64,000 bases of DNA from Corynebacterium capitovis DSM 44611. Its GTDB lineage: Bacteria; Actinomycetota; Actinomycetes; Mycobacteriales; Mycobacteriaceae. The notes below the pieces were generated by a model. That model saw only the letters and a list, made by a program, of their open reading frames with translations, was not told the DNA's origin and ran no database searches. Positions 55,721 to 64,000 of this stretch are shown piece by piece; the first letter of the stretch is position 1; every line of letters begins with the position of its first letter. The position numbers were made by a program, and so were the translations under genes. The stretch covers positions 1,488,001 to 1,552,000 of the forward strand of contig NZ_CP047117.1 in the NCBI RefSeq assembly GCF_030440535.1, given 5' to 3'.

Positions 55721-56878
55721 GCCGTTGCGACGAGTCCGAAGCTTCTCGACGCCCCAGGCAACCGCACCAACTACTTCCGCCCACAGGAATGCCAACCCGC
55801 CGGCCATCCAGGGCGTCGGCCCAATGTACCCGTAGGCTCCGGCGGTTCCCCCCGCCAAAGCTGCGAAAAAGAAGGTCAGCGCTCCCACATAGGCTGCGGT
55901 CAGGGCGACGTCGGTAAGCGAATGCCTAGAACCCATCGCCCACCTCACGAACACCGCTGCCGGGATGGCTAGTAACACTGGCGCCCACGCTGGAACGCTG
56001 CCCGGGATCGCGGCGAATACGGGTAACGGGGGGAGGGCGATGTTGTCCACAGCAAAAAGCGAAGCGGAACCGCTGGCGTAGGCGACGCGGCCGCCGAGCA
56101 GCACCGCGAGAGTGCTAATGACAGCGTTAGGCAGATACAGCAAGCTCATCACGCACAGACCAAGCACCCCGCCCGCGGACAAGACGGGGAATGCACCCGC
56201 TAGATCGCTCACGCGCTGGTAACCGGCAATGAACAGGACGACGTACACCGCCCCGGCTACGCCCAGCAGCATAAGGAGCAGTCTTATTGCGTCTTTAACA
56301 GTGCGAGGAAGGCCCAGCTTCGCGCCCAACCCCAGGCCCAGACCCGCTGCGTGGACGAGCAACGGAACACATACAGCCCGCGCAAGGGGTGGCACGGACA
56401 CCGGGTACACCGGGGACGCATCTGCAACCATGAACAACGCACTAAGGGTCAGCACGAGTGGCAGGCCCAGCGCAAGACCGGCGACGACGATGTAGTCTTC
56501 TTTCCCCTCCGTGTCGCGCACCGCGGCGCGAACTCTGCGGGCGACGAGCGCCGCGGTTCCCACCGCGGGCAAAAGGGGCACGGCGGCGAGGGTCACCCCG
56601 GACATGCTGACGGGGGCCGCGTGCACCGCCAGCCACAGGGTCCCGATCACCGCGGCCAGCGCCGACAAGGGGAGGCCGCCGAAGATCACAATCGCGAGGC
56701 CGAGGGTGATCACGGCGAGCACTATGACAAGGTCAGCTGGGCCGACGCGGGGGAGGAACGCGCGGATTCGGCCCGCCCAGGTCACCTTTGCACGCTCTTG
56801 AGACTGAGGGGGCGCGACCTTCGGCGCGACGCGGCGTGGCCTGGACCGGGAGGACCGTGGACTGGACTTGTTACTCAT
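55718..56878 (-). CDS. DUF6350 polytopic membrane protein (PerM-like)
   Basis: A 386-aa membrane protein: a basic cytoplasmic N-terminus of about 60 residues, then some nine to ten TM segments. It resembles the actinobacterial DUF6350 family, including mycobacterial PerM, which supports division under stress and lies near purN/purH in several genomes. ATG 56878 gives the basic start; the frame is open to 56968. No catalytic motif is visible; a divisome or transport role is inferred from the family only. Confidence 0.8.
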   Translation of the reverse strand: MSNKSSPRSSRSRPRRVAPKVAPPQSQERAKVTWAGRIRAFLPRVGPADLVIVLAVITLGLAIVIFGGLPLSALAAVIGTLWLAVHAAPVSMSGVTLAAVPLLPAVGTAALVARRVRAAVRDTEGKEDYIVVAGLALGLPLVLTLSALFMVADASPVYPVSVPPLARAVCVPLLVHAAGLGLGLGAKLGLPRTVKDAIRLLLMLLGVAGAVYVVLFIAGYQRVSDLAGAFPVLSAGGVLGLCVMSLLYLPNAVISTLAVLLGGRVAYASGSASLFAVDNIALPPLPVFAAIPGSVPAWAPVLLAIPAAVFVRWAMGSRHSLTDVALTAAYVGALTFFFAALAGGTAGAYGYIGPTPWMAGGLAFLWAEVVGAVAWGVEKLRTRRNG

Positions 56879-56982
56879 CCCAGATAACTTTGCCACAGAC
56901 GCGACGTAACATTCGGTGGCCCACCGCCGACAAACAAGTTGCACGCGTTTTTTGCAGCGGGTTGCCATGTTGAAACCAGTTC

Positions 56983-57038
56983 GTTACAGTAACCGTTCGT
57001 AGATAACAAGAAGGTTACAATTCAAGCGCGAATGTAAC
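56983..57038. promoter_or_regulatory. Four GTAAC/GTTAC motifs upstream of the M23 peptidase gene
   Basis: GTTAC at 56983, GTAAC at 56989, GTTAC at 57014 and GTAAC at 57034 lie within 56 bases before the M23 gene. The last two form an imperfect inverted repeat. MtrA of actinobacteria binds GTAAC-type repeats and in C. glutamicum controls the M23 gene mepA, so this is a good MtrA candidate. No other feature explains the repetition. Confidence 0.5.
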
Positions 57039-57067
57039 CCCGTAGACGATCTAGAACGAGGTCTCAC

Positions 57068-57754
57068 ATGGTCAACCGGGTCGCGGGCGGCAGGCACCGT
57101 AAGCACTCCCCGAACAAGGGTCGCGCCGCATTGGTAGCTGTCGCCACGGGCGCGGTTACCACTGCCGGCGTCTCCGCTGCGGCAGAGCAGCCGGTCGATT
57201 ACGAACTGACTTCGAACGACGTCGCTGAGGCCGCCCCCAGCGCCGAAACTACTCCGCAGATCCTGGCGATCCCGGAATACAAGCCCGTTGACAACCTCAC
57301 GGAGCAACTCAATAAGGCGGTTGAGCATTCCAGCGTGGTCGCAGCGTTGGATGAGGCGGCCCGCGCCCCGCTGAGCATCAAGCCCGCCGACGGCACCTTC
57401 ACCTCTGGCTTCGGGGCCCGCTGGGGGGCGATGCACAACGGCATCGACATCGCCAACGCCATCGGAACGCCCATCCGGGCAGTCGCCGATGGGATTGTCA
57501 TTGACTCCGGCCCCGCCCAGGGTTTCGGCCAGTGGATTCGCATTCGCCATGACGACGGCTCCGTGTCGGTTTACGGCCACATGGAGACCCTTAACGTCGC
57601 CGTTGGCCAGCACGTCACCGCGGGCCAGCAGATCGCAGGGATGGGCAGCCAGGGATTCTCCACCGGCAGCCACCTGCACTTCGAAATCCACCCGGACGGA
57701 ACGAACCCGGTCGACCCGGTTCCGTGGCTCGCCGCCCGGGGTATCACCCTCTAG
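57068..57754 (+). CDS. M23-family metallopeptidase (LytM domain)
   Basis: A 228-aa exported protein. A basic start and a hydrophobic signal (ALVAVATGAVTTAGVSAAAE) with AxA-like cleavage, a helical linker, then the LytM domain: MHNGIDIANAIGTPIRA (zinc His and Asp), YGHM and SHLHFEIHP (zinc and catalytic His). It cleaves peptide bridges in peptidoglycan or activates a hydrolase. GAGG precedes the ATG. The upstream GTAAC cluster suggests MtrA control. Overlaps the convergent pcrA stop by 4 bases. Confidence 0.9.
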   Translation: MVNRVAGGRHRKHSPNKGRAALVAVATGAVTTAGVSAAAEQPVDYELTSNDVAEAAPSAETTPQILAIPEYKPVDNLTEQLNKAVEHSSVVAALDEAARAPLSIKPADGTFTSGFGARWGAMHNGIDIANAIGTPIRAVADGIVIDSGPAQGFGQWIRIRHDDGSVSVYGHMETLNVAVGQHVTAGQQIAGMGSQGFSTGSHLHFEIHPDGTNPVDPVPWLAARGITL

Positions 57755-60030
57755 AGCTTCTCCATCGGCACACCGCCGATAAGCATGAGGCGGACAGTTC
57801 CGGAGGAACCAAAGTCCACCGTCACTGTTTCACGCACACCTGCACCCTCCACAGTGAGGACCGTGCCCAACCCGTATTTGGCGTGGTTGACGCGGTCCCC
57901 CTGTTCGAGGTGCAGGTTTTTGTTTACCTTGGTTCGCGGGGCAGGCCGAGCTGGCCGGCGCGGATGCACCCACGCTCGGTCCCGTTCAGGGTCCCGTTCA
58001 GGCTCGAGACGGCGCCAGTCGACGAGCTCGCTCGGAACTTCAGACAAGAACCGGCTCGCCGGGTTCGCGGCAGGATCCCCCCACGACGAGCGCAGTATTG
58101 CGCGCGTGAGGTAGAGCCTGCGCTTGGCTCGGGTAATTCCCACGTAGGCGAGGCGCCTTTCCTCAGCCAGTTCGTGCGGGTCGCCGAGGGCGCGCATGTG
58201 AGGGAACTGGCCGTCTTCCCACCCCGTGACGAAGACGTAGGGGAATTCGAGCCCCTTCGCCGTGTGCAACGTCATGAGGGTGACCACCCCTTGCTCGTTG
58301 TCCGGAATCTGGTCGGCGTCCGCAACCAGCGAAACACGTTCCAAGAACGCCTGGAGGCTGCCCGGCGCGGGTTCCCCTTCATCGGGTTCCGCGTACGCGA
58401 GCTGATTGGCAGCTTCGGAGGAAAACTCCCGGGCCACGGACACCAATTCGTTGAGGTTGTCTAGGCGCGCTCCGTCCTGGGGGTCGTTCGACGTGGCGAG
58501 TTCCTCTTGGTATCCGGTCGCCTCCAACACTCGCGTGACAAGGGCGCCCAAATCCGGCATTCCGGTCACCTCGTTGCGCATTGAATTCGCATCCGCGCGT
58601 AGGCCGTCTAAGAGGTCAACAAATTTTCTTATCGCGTTGACCGCACGCCCGCCTAGCAGAGGCACCCTGCCCTCTGCCGCCTCCTTCAGGGCGGCACCGA
58701 AACTGACATTCGTGTTGTCTGCGTGGAGCGCCACTAGCGCCTGCGCCTTGTCACCGATGGCGCGTTTCGGCACGTTGACAATCCGACGCAAGGAAACGGA
58801 GTCGTCGGGGTTATCGAGCACCTTGAGGTACGCGACGATGTCGCGGACTTCTCGCCTTTCGTAAAAGCGGGTTCCGCCGACCACCTTGTAGGGAATGCCG
58901 GAACGGATGAAGATGTCTTCCAGCGCGCGAGAAGCGTTGTTTGTCCGATACATCACGGCGATGTCTGAATAGGCCACGCCTGAGTCGGCCAGCTGGTCAA
59001 TCTCCGTGGCAACGAAGCGGGCCTCGTCGTGCTCGTTATCGGCCACGTACCCGACGATCTTGTCACCAGACCCCTGATCGGTCCACAGGTTTTTGGGGCG
59101 CCGGCCCGCGTTCTGCGCAATGACCGCGTTGGCGGCGCTGAGGATCGTCTGCGTCGAGCGATAGTTTTGTTCCAGGAGAACTGTGGTGGCATCGGGGTAG
59201 TCCCGCTCAAACTCCTCGATGTTGCGGATCGTCGCGCCACGGAACGCGTAGATGGACTGGTCCGAATCTCCCACGACGGCGAGTTCCGGGGCATCGGGCC
59301 CGGCCCCGACGAGCGCGTGGATGAGCTCGTATTGCGCGTGGTTCGTGTCCTGGTACTCGTCAACGAGGACATGGCGGAAACGGCGCCTGTAGTAATCCAG
59401 CACCGGGGGGTGCTGGTGGAAGATGCGGACGACTTCCCCGATTAAGTCATCGAAATCCAGGGAGTTGGACTGCCGCAACCGGCGCTGGTAATCCGCGTAG
59501 ACACCAGCGACTGCCGTGTCGAAGGGGTTGTGAGTGCGGGCTGCCTCGGCATAAGCCTCCTCTGGGCCGATCAGTTCGTTCTTGAGAGCCGATATAGCGT
59601 TGGCGAGCGTCCGCGGCGAGAACTTTTTCGGATCGAGGTTCGTCTCCTTGGCAATCATGGCGAGCAGACGGCGCGAGTCGTCGCTGTCGTAAATGGAGAA
59701 GTTGCTGTTAAGGCCGGGCACGAGCTGGGCTTGCTGGCGCAGGATGCGCACGCACACGGAGTGGAAGGTGGCAACCCACATCCGCTCCGCTTCCGGGCCC
59801 ACGAGCTGCGCAACCCGCTCCCGCATCTCTGCGGCGGCCTTATTGGTAAACGTGATGGCGAGGATCTGCCACGGTGCCACGCCCCGTTCCTGGAGGAGGT
59901 AGGCGATGCGCCGCGTGAGCACTGCGGTCTTACCAGAACCGGCGCCGGCGACGATGAGGAGAGGCCCACCGGCGTGCGTGACGGCAGCCCGTTGCTGCGG
60001 GTTGAGGCCTAAAACAAGATCTGAATTCAT
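57751..60030 (-). CDS. pcrA: ATP-dependent DNA helicase PcrA/UvrD1
   Basis: A 759-aa superfamily 1A helicase. Motifs in order: LNPQQRAAVTH (Q), VAGAGSGKTAVL (I), ITFTNKAA (Ia), DEYQDTN (II), VGDSDQSIYAFRGA (III), EQNYRST (IV), VTLMTLHTAKGLEF (V) and YVGITRAKRRL (VI). A C-terminal Tudor-like region (DRVNHAKYGLGTVL) binds RNA polymerase in homologues. It unwinds DNA in repair and removes stalled complexes. ATG 60030 (MNSDLV) is preferred over the open extension to 60063. Confidence 0.96.
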   Translation of the reverse strand: MNSDLVLGLNPQQRAAVTHAGGPLLIVAGAGSGKTAVLTRRIAYLLQERGVAPWQILAITFTNKAAAEMRERVAQLVGPEAERMWVATFHSVCVRILRQQAQLVPGLNSNFSIYDSDDSRRLLAMIAKETNLDPKKFSPRTLANAISALKNELIGPEEAYAEAARTHNPFDTAVAGVYADYQRRLRQSNSLDFDDLIGEVVRIFHQHPPVLDYYRRRFRHVLVDEYQDTNHAQYELIHALVGAGPDAPELAVVGDSDQSIYAFRGATIRNIEEFERDYPDATTVLLEQNYRSTQTILSAANAVIAQNAGRRPKNLWTDQGSGDKIVGYVADNEHDEARFVATEIDQLADSGVAYSDIAVMYRTNNASRALEDIFIRSGIPYKVVGGTRFYERREVRDIVAYLKVLDNPDDSVSLRRIVNVPKRAIGDKAQALVALHADNTNVSFGAALKEAAEGRVPLLGGRAVNAIRKFVDLLDGLRADANSMRNEVTGMPDLGALVTRVLEATGYQEELATSNDPQDGARLDNLNELVSVAREFSSEAANQLAYAEPDEGEPAPGSLQAFLERVSLVADADQIPDNEQGVVTLMTLHTAKGLEFPYVFVTGWEDGQFPHMRALGDPHELAEERRLAYVGITRAKRRLYLTRAILRSSWGDPAANPASRFLSEVPSELVDWRRLEPERDPERDRAWVHPRRPARPAPRTKVNKNLHLEQGDRVNHAKYGLGTVLTVEGAGVRETVTVDFGSSGTVRLMLIGGVPMEKL

Positions 60031-60083
60031 GATGGATCCAACCCTACAATCCCCTTCAGACACGCCCGAGCGCCCCGGTGTCG

Positions 60084-60089
60084 TACCCT
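60084..60089 (+). promoter_or_regulatory. -10 box TACCCT, possible leaderless start of the chorismate mutase gene
   Basis: TACCCT is followed by 6 nt and ATG 60096. It supports the internal ATG over GTG 60078. Confidence 0.35.
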
Positions 60090-60095
60090 CACCCC

Positions 60096-60389
60096 ATGAG
60101 CGAGTTAGAGATCCGTCTCCCCTCCGGCACCGACGACCCGCTGACGGATGCGGAAATCCAGGACTACCGGAAAGAAATCGATCGCCTCGACCGCGTCATC
60201 CTTGACGCGGTCAAAAGGCGGTCTCAGGTGTCCCAGGCCATCGGCCGAGCGCGCATGGGCTCCGGGGGAACCAAGCTTGTCCACACCCGCGAGCTGGCCA
60301 TCGTCAACATGTTTCGCGACGAGCTCGGAGAGGAAGGTCCCGCTTTAGCGACCGTTTTGCTTCGTCTGGGACGCGGGAAGCTCGGTTAG
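60096..60389 (+). CDS. Chorismate mutase (AroQ, short actinobacterial type)
   Basis: A 97-aa AroQ-delta enzyme that turns chorismate into prephenate for Phe/Tyr. The segment DYRKEIDRLDRVILDAVKRRSQVSQAIGRARM (in outline) holds the catalytic Arg and Lys of helix 1. It is short and, as in mycobacteria and C. glutamicum, depends on complex formation with DAHP synthase for full activity. ATG 60096 is preferred. Its stop overlaps the convergent monooxygenase gene by 4 bases. Confidence 0.92.
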   Translation: MSELEIRLPSGTDDPLTDAEIQDYRKEIDRLDRVILDAVKRRSQVSQAIGRARMGSGGTKLVHTRELAIVNMFRDELGEEGPALATVLLRLGRGKLG

Positions 60390-60673
60390 AACACGACCTC
60401 GAACTCGAGCAGCTCCGCAGCGGTCGCGACGGGTGCCCCTCCTCCCCCGTGAGCGGCGCGCCCTTCCCCGCTCCACCAGGCGTCATAGGATTCTTGATCC
60501 GCCCACCGCGTCACAACGAAGTAGCGGGTCTCGCCCCGGACGGGGCGGAGCAGCTCGAAGCCCTCGAACCCCTGCTGCTCATCAATGGCGTGTCTGCGGG
60601 CCGCGAAGCGTTTTTCCAGCTCCTCGCCGGCCCCCTCTGGGACGGAAATGGCGTTGATCTTCACAATGCTCAT
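60386..60673 (-). CDS. MhuD/IsdG-type heme-degrading monooxygenase
   Basis: A 95-aa dimeric ABM-fold protein that resembles Mtb MhuD along its whole length: VVKINAI with the key Asn7, [36 protein letters not shown] with the Trp66 equivalent, AAHGG with the axial His75, and the ending LLEFEVV. MhuD degrades heme to mycobilin without releasing CO. Presence beside HmuO at 14.7 kb gives two unrelated heme-degrading routes. Divergent from pgi with 58 bases between starts. Confidence 0.88.
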   Translation of the reverse strand: MSIVKINAISVPEGAGEELEKRFAARRHAIDEQQGFEGFELLRPVRGETRYFVVTRWADQESYDAWWSGEGRAAHGGGGAPVATAAELLEFEVVF

Positions 60674-60731
60674 GGCTCCCTATTTTTCACTAGCGTGGAG
60701 TGCGTTATCAATGCCCGCCCGAGGAGGAGCA

Positions 60732-62360
60732 ATGAAGAACCTTTCGTCCGCCCGTCACCTGCAGGAACTGTTTGAGGCGAAGCGCGGGCTGAACCTACGC
60801 GAGCTTTTCGTCTCTGACCCCGAGCGAGCCCGCCGCTACACCTTCGACGCGGCGGGGCTGCACGTCGATATGTCCAAGAACCTTATCGACGACGACGTGG
60901 TCGACGGCCTGATCGCCCTGGCCGAGGAAGCCGGGCTGCGTAGCCGTATTGAGGCGATGTTTAATGGCGAGCGCATCAACAACACGGAAGACCGTTCCGT
61001 GTTGCACACCGCCCTGCGTCTCCCGCCCGAGGCGGATCTCACCGTCGGCGACCAAGACGTCGCGGCGGATGTTCACGAGGTGCTTGGGCGGATGCGCGAT
61101 TTCGCCAGTGCCCTGCGGTCCGGCGCATGGCTGGGCCATAGCGGGCACACCATCAAGAAGGTGGTCAACATCGGAATAGGCGGGTCTGATTTGGGCCCTG
61201 CCATGGCGACGCACGCCTTGCGTTCCTACGCTACAGCCGGGATCACCGCGGAGTTCGTCTCTAACGTCGATCCGGCCGATCTCGCCCGGGTCCTCGACAC
61301 CTGCAACCCGGCGGAAACTCTCTTCATCGTCGCCTCCAAGACGTTCACGACGCAGGAGACCCTCTCGAACGCCCACGCCGCGAAGCGGTGGCTGCTGGAG
61401 AGGTGTGACGGGGATACCTCCGCGATTGCCAAGCACTTCGTCGCGGTGTCCACCAACGCGCAGAAAGTCTCCGAGTTCGGCATCGACACGGCCAACATGT
61501 TCCCCTTCTGGGATTGGGTCGGCGGCCGTTACTCGGTTGATTCCGCAATCGGGCTGGCGCTGATGGCGGTCATCGGCCCGCGCGACTTCATGCGCTTCTT
61601 GGAGGGATTTCACGACGTCGACGAGCACTTCCGCACCGCCGACCTCCGCGGCAACGTCCCGGCTCTGCTCGGTCTGCTCAACGTCTGGTACCGCAACTTC
61701 TACGGCACGCAGACCCATGCGGTTTTGCCCTATTCCGAAGACTTGGCGCGCCTCCCCGCGTATCTTCAGCAGCTCACGATGGAATCTAACGGAAAGTCCG
61801 TCACACGCGACGGGCGTCCTGTCGATTGCGACACCGGGGAGGTGTTCTGGGGCGAGCCCGGGACGAACGGCCAGCACGCGTTCTACCAGCTCCTCCACCA
61901 GGGCACGACGGTGGTCCCGGCAGATTTCATCGGCTTTGCCAACCCAGCCGAGGACTTTGCGACGGCCACCGGGACCGGTTCCATGCACGACCTATTAATG
62001 GGCAATCTGTTTGCCCAGACCAAGGTGCTCGCCTTTGGCAAGACGCTGGACGAGGTGGAGCGTGAGGGCGTCGATAAGCGCCTTGCTCCGCATAAGGTAA
62101 TGCCGGGCAACCGTCCCTCGACGACCATCCTCGCTCCTGCGCTCACGCCGCGCGCGCTGGGTGCGTTGATCGCGCTATACGAACACATCGTGTTCACAGA
62201 ATCGGTGATCTGGGACATCAATGCCTTCGACCAGTGGGGGGTTGAGCTGGGCAAACAGCAGGCGAACGATCTGGCCCCCGCGGTGTCCGGGCAGGAAGAG
62301 CCCGACACCGGCGACGGGTCCACCGACGCCCTCATTGCGTGGTACAGGAGCCAGAAGTAA
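60732..62360 (+). CDS. pgi: Glucose-6-phosphate isomerase
   Basis: A 542-aa Pgi interconverting glucose-6-P and fructose-6-P. Landmarks: [47 protein letters not shown], the active-site Glu in TMESNGKSV, and [16 protein letters not shown] with catalytic His. ATG 60732 is fixed by GAGGAGG. The next gene starts on the base after its stop. Confidence 0.97.
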   Translation: MKNLSSARHLQELFEAKRGLNLRELFVSDPERARRYTFDAAGLHVDMSKNLIDDDVVDGLIALAEEAGLRSRIEAMFNGERINNTEDRSVLHTALRLPPEADLTVGDQDVAADVHEVLGRMRDFASALRSGAWLGHSGHTIKKVVNIGIGGSDLGPAMATHALRSYATAGITAEFVSNVDPADLARVLDTCNPAETLFIVASKTFTTQETLSNAHAAKRWLLERCDGDTSAIAKHFVAVSTNAQKVSEFGIDTANMFPFWDWVGGRYSVDSAIGLALMAVIGPRDFMRFLEGFHDVDEHFRTADLRGNVPALLGLLNVWYRNFYGTQTHAVLPYSEDLARLPAYLQQLTMESNGKSVTRDGRPVDCDTGEVFWGEPGTNGQHAFYQLLHQGTTVVPADFIGFANPAEDFATATGTGSMHDLLMGNLFAQTKVLAFGKTLDEVEREGVDKRLAPHKVMPGNRPSTTILAPALTPRALGALIALYEHIVFTESVIWDINAFDQWGVELGKQQANDLAPAVSGQEEPDTGDGSTDALIAWYRSQK

Positions 62361-63848
62361 ATGGGTGACTCCATTTCGACCGATTCGTACACCCCCCGTC
62401 AACGGTCGATCTACCGCAAACGCTTAGAAGACGAGTTGGAGGTGTTCGACCGGCACCTGCAGGATGCGGAGTTCATTTCGCGCGGCACGATCGGCCTCGA
62501 GCTCGAGCTCAATCTTGTCGACGACGCTATGCAGCCGGCCCGGCGCAACAACGATGTCCTCGCCCGGTTAAGCGACGACTATCAGTCCGAGATCGGTTCC
62601 TACAACGTAGAGCTGAACCTCCCGCCACAAAGCATCGGGGGCGACGGCCTGGCGGAGATGGAAGCGATGCTGCGCGACCGCCTGGGCAGGGTGAAGCGCG
62701 CGGCCGCGGACGTCGGGACGCGCGTCGCGATGATTGGCACCCTACCCACGGTGACGCCCGAGTTTTTGGAAGAAGCGGGGTGGATGACCAATGAGTTTCG
62801 CTACCTGGGGCTCAATAACTCGGTGATGGAGTCCCGCGGGGAGCTGGTCCGCATCGATCTGAACAGGGTAGAAAGTCTCGTACACGAGTTCGACGACATC
62901 TCCCCGGAGTCGACCTGCACGTCCATCCAACTGCACCTGCAGGTCGCGCCCGATCGTTTCGCCAGCGCGTGGAACGCTTCCCAAGCCATTGCCGGTGTCC
63001 AGGCGGCTATCGGTGCCAATTCTCCCCTGCTGATGGGCCGCCGGCTCTGGCACGAGTCCCGCATACCGGTGTTCAAGCAGTCCATCGATACACGAACCAA
63101 GGAACTGATCAACCAGGGCGTGCGGCCACGAGTATGGTTCGGCGAGCGGTGGATCACCTCGGTATTCGACCTCTTCGAAGAAAACGTGCGCTACTTCTCC
63201 CCTCTCATCCCCGAAGGCCGCTTGGAGGCTGGACGCCCCATGATGTCGGGCGACAACCCAGGTTTGCACTACCTGAACCTGCATAACGGGACCGTCTGGC
63301 GGTGGAACCGCCCGATCTACGACCCCAACGGGCAGCTCTCGCACATTCGGGTGGAAAATCGCCTGCTCCCCGCAGGGCCAACGGTCAAGGACATCGTCGC
63401 CGACGCGGCGTTCTACTACGGGCTGGTTAAATACCTCGGCGAGCAAACGCGGCCGGTGTGGTCCCGCCTCGGATTCGAGCAGGCGCGCCGCAATTTTGAA
63501 GCGGGCGCCCGCGACGGTTTAACTGCTCGCATGGAATGGCCAACGCTTGGCACCATCGAGGTGGCCCAGCTGGTGAAAGAGCATCTGCTCCCGCAGGCGC
63601 GGCGCGGACTGGACAAACTCGACGTGAGCCAGCGGCGCATCGACGAATACATGGGAATCATCGAAGGGCGCGCCACCCGCCGGCAAAACGGCGCCACGTG
63701 GCAGCTCGCCGCCCTGACGCAGGCGGGCGCCGGCACTCACCCGGGCACGCCGGAGCGGGCGGAGGCGCTCGCCAGGGTCCTGCGCCAATACCTGCGCAAT
63801 CAAGAGGAAGACACGCCGGTTCATACATGGTCCACCGCCGTGGAATAG
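62361..63848 (+). CDS. Glutamate-cysteine ligase-family protein
   Basis: A 495-aa protein of the GCS2/GshA-like superfamily: GTIGLELELNLVDD (metal-binding Glu residues), EIGSYNVELNLPP, STCTSIQLHLQV and SHIRVENRLLPAGPT. This family in actinobacteria joins glutamate to an amine (for example in mycothiol-unrelated or ergothioneine-like routes); no substrate can be set from sequence. It is translated immediately after pgi (stop then ATG), so they share a transcript. Confidence 0.82.
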   Translation: MGDSISTDSYTPRQRSIYRKRLEDELEVFDRHLQDAEFISRGTIGLELELNLVDDAMQPARRNNDVLARLSDDYQSEIGSYNVELNLPPQSIGGDGLAEMEAMLRDRLGRVKRAAADVGTRVAMIGTLPTVTPEFLEEAGWMTNEFRYLGLNNSVMESRGELVRIDLNRVESLVHEFDDISPESTCTSIQLHLQVAPDRFASAWNASQAIAGVQAAIGANSPLLMGRRLWHESRIPVFKQSIDTRTKELINQGVRPRVWFGERWITSVFDLFEENVRYFSPLIPEGRLEAGRPMMSGDNPGLHYLNLHNGTVWRWNRPIYDPNGQLSHIRVENRLLPAGPTVKDIVADAAFYYGLVKYLGEQTRPVWSRLGFEQARRNFEAGARDGLTARMEWPTLGTIEVAQLVKEHLLPQARRGLDKLDVSQRRIDEYMGIIEGRATRRQNGATWQLAALTQAGAGTHPGTPERAEALARVLRQYLRNQEEDTPVHTWSTAVE

Positions 63849-63863
63849 TGCACAATCAGGAGC

Positions 63864-64000
63864 ATGCAACCCCTCATTGACTGGATTGTGCACTTGATGG
63901 AGGTGCTCGGCGCCCCCGGTGTCGGCATCGCCATCCTGCTAGAGAACCTCTTTCCCCCGATTCCCTCAGAGGTTGTGCTCCCGCTGGCAGGCTTCACCGT
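63864..64000 (+). CDS. DedA-family membrane protein (3' partial)
   Basis: Only the first 45 codons are in the window. The start IDWIVHLMEVLGAPGVGIAI and the motif ENLFPPIPSEVVLPLAGF are characteristic of DedA proteins, which carry polyprenyl-phosphate or lipids across the membrane. AGGAG lies before the ATG. It follows the glutamate-cysteine ligase-like gene by 15 bases. Confidence 0.85.
   Translation, partial: MQPLIDWIVHLMEVLGAPGVGIAILLENLFPPIPSEVVLPLAGFT

Noticed and set aside
60795-61988. 397-codon minus-strand frame over pgi
   Set aside because: Mirror of the pgi coding frame; composition is unlike a protein and pgi is unambiguous.

Overview
This is a high-GC actinobacterial chromosome segment, almost certainly from a Corynebacterium. 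The evidence is gene content plus order. An AmtR-type nitrogen regulator sits beside purH/purN, and a BetP-type betaine carrier beside rsmI and pmt. The blocks tatD-rpfB-ksgA-ispE, galU-moeA-like-rimJ-membrane receptor, and response regulator-htrA-mogA-mscL match the order remembered for C. glutamicum and mycobacteria. Many genes start with GTG/TTG, and several have a TANNNT -10 box only 6-8 nt before the start codon, as expected for leaderless mRNAs. No phage, IS element or CRISPR array was seen.

Left part (1-16.8 kb), accessory and metabolic: a partial MarR regulator, an enoyl-CoA hydratase, a remnant of a second hydratase/hydrolase, and a thiolase. Then come a patatin-like hydrolase, an SDR dehydrogenase, DUF2200, an HNH/DUF222 protein and a large FAD dehydrogenase. 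Next is a two-gene unit that resembles plant/cyanobacterial sulfolipid genes (SQD1/SqdB and SQD2/SqdX). It is followed by a long GapX-type GAPDH, a 3-hydroxyisobutyryl-CoA hydrolase-like protein, a HAD phosphatase, heme oxygenase HmuO coupled to an alkyladenine glycosylase, and PPK2.

Middle (17-23.4 kb), a 5-oxoproline island: pxpA, a fused pxpB-pxpC and a biotin carboxylase-BCCP protein on the plus strand converge on an NRAMP-family carrier plus a DUF1445 (YcsI/D-glutamate cyclase-like) gene on the minus strand. Together they suggest uptake or production of 5-oxoproline and its ATP-dependent opening to glutamate.

23.4-64 kb is mostly conserved core: ABC-F, a DEDDh exonuclease, ispE-ksgA-rpfB-tatD, metG, betP, rsmI/pmt, tag and tRNA-Ala(CGC). 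Next is a division/polar growth block (GLPR-like receptor, rimJ, the MoeA-like Glp, galU). Then come mscL, mogA, htrA, an orphan MprA-like regulator and cysteine-free ribosomal proteins (L32, L31B, L28, L33, S14, S18). The window ends with amtR, purN-purH, a DUF6350 membrane protein, an M23 peptidase with GTAAC-motif clusters upstream, pcrA, chorismate mutase, an MhuD-like heme-degrading monooxygenase, pgi, a glutamate-cysteine ligase-family gene and the start of a DedA gene.

The observations most worth following up are the predicted sulfoquinovose lipid pair, the pxp island with an orphan biotin carboxylase, the MprA-like regulator that has lost its kinase and most of its phosphorylation site, a Tag glycosylase lacking all four zinc ligands, and two unrelated heme-degrading enzymes.
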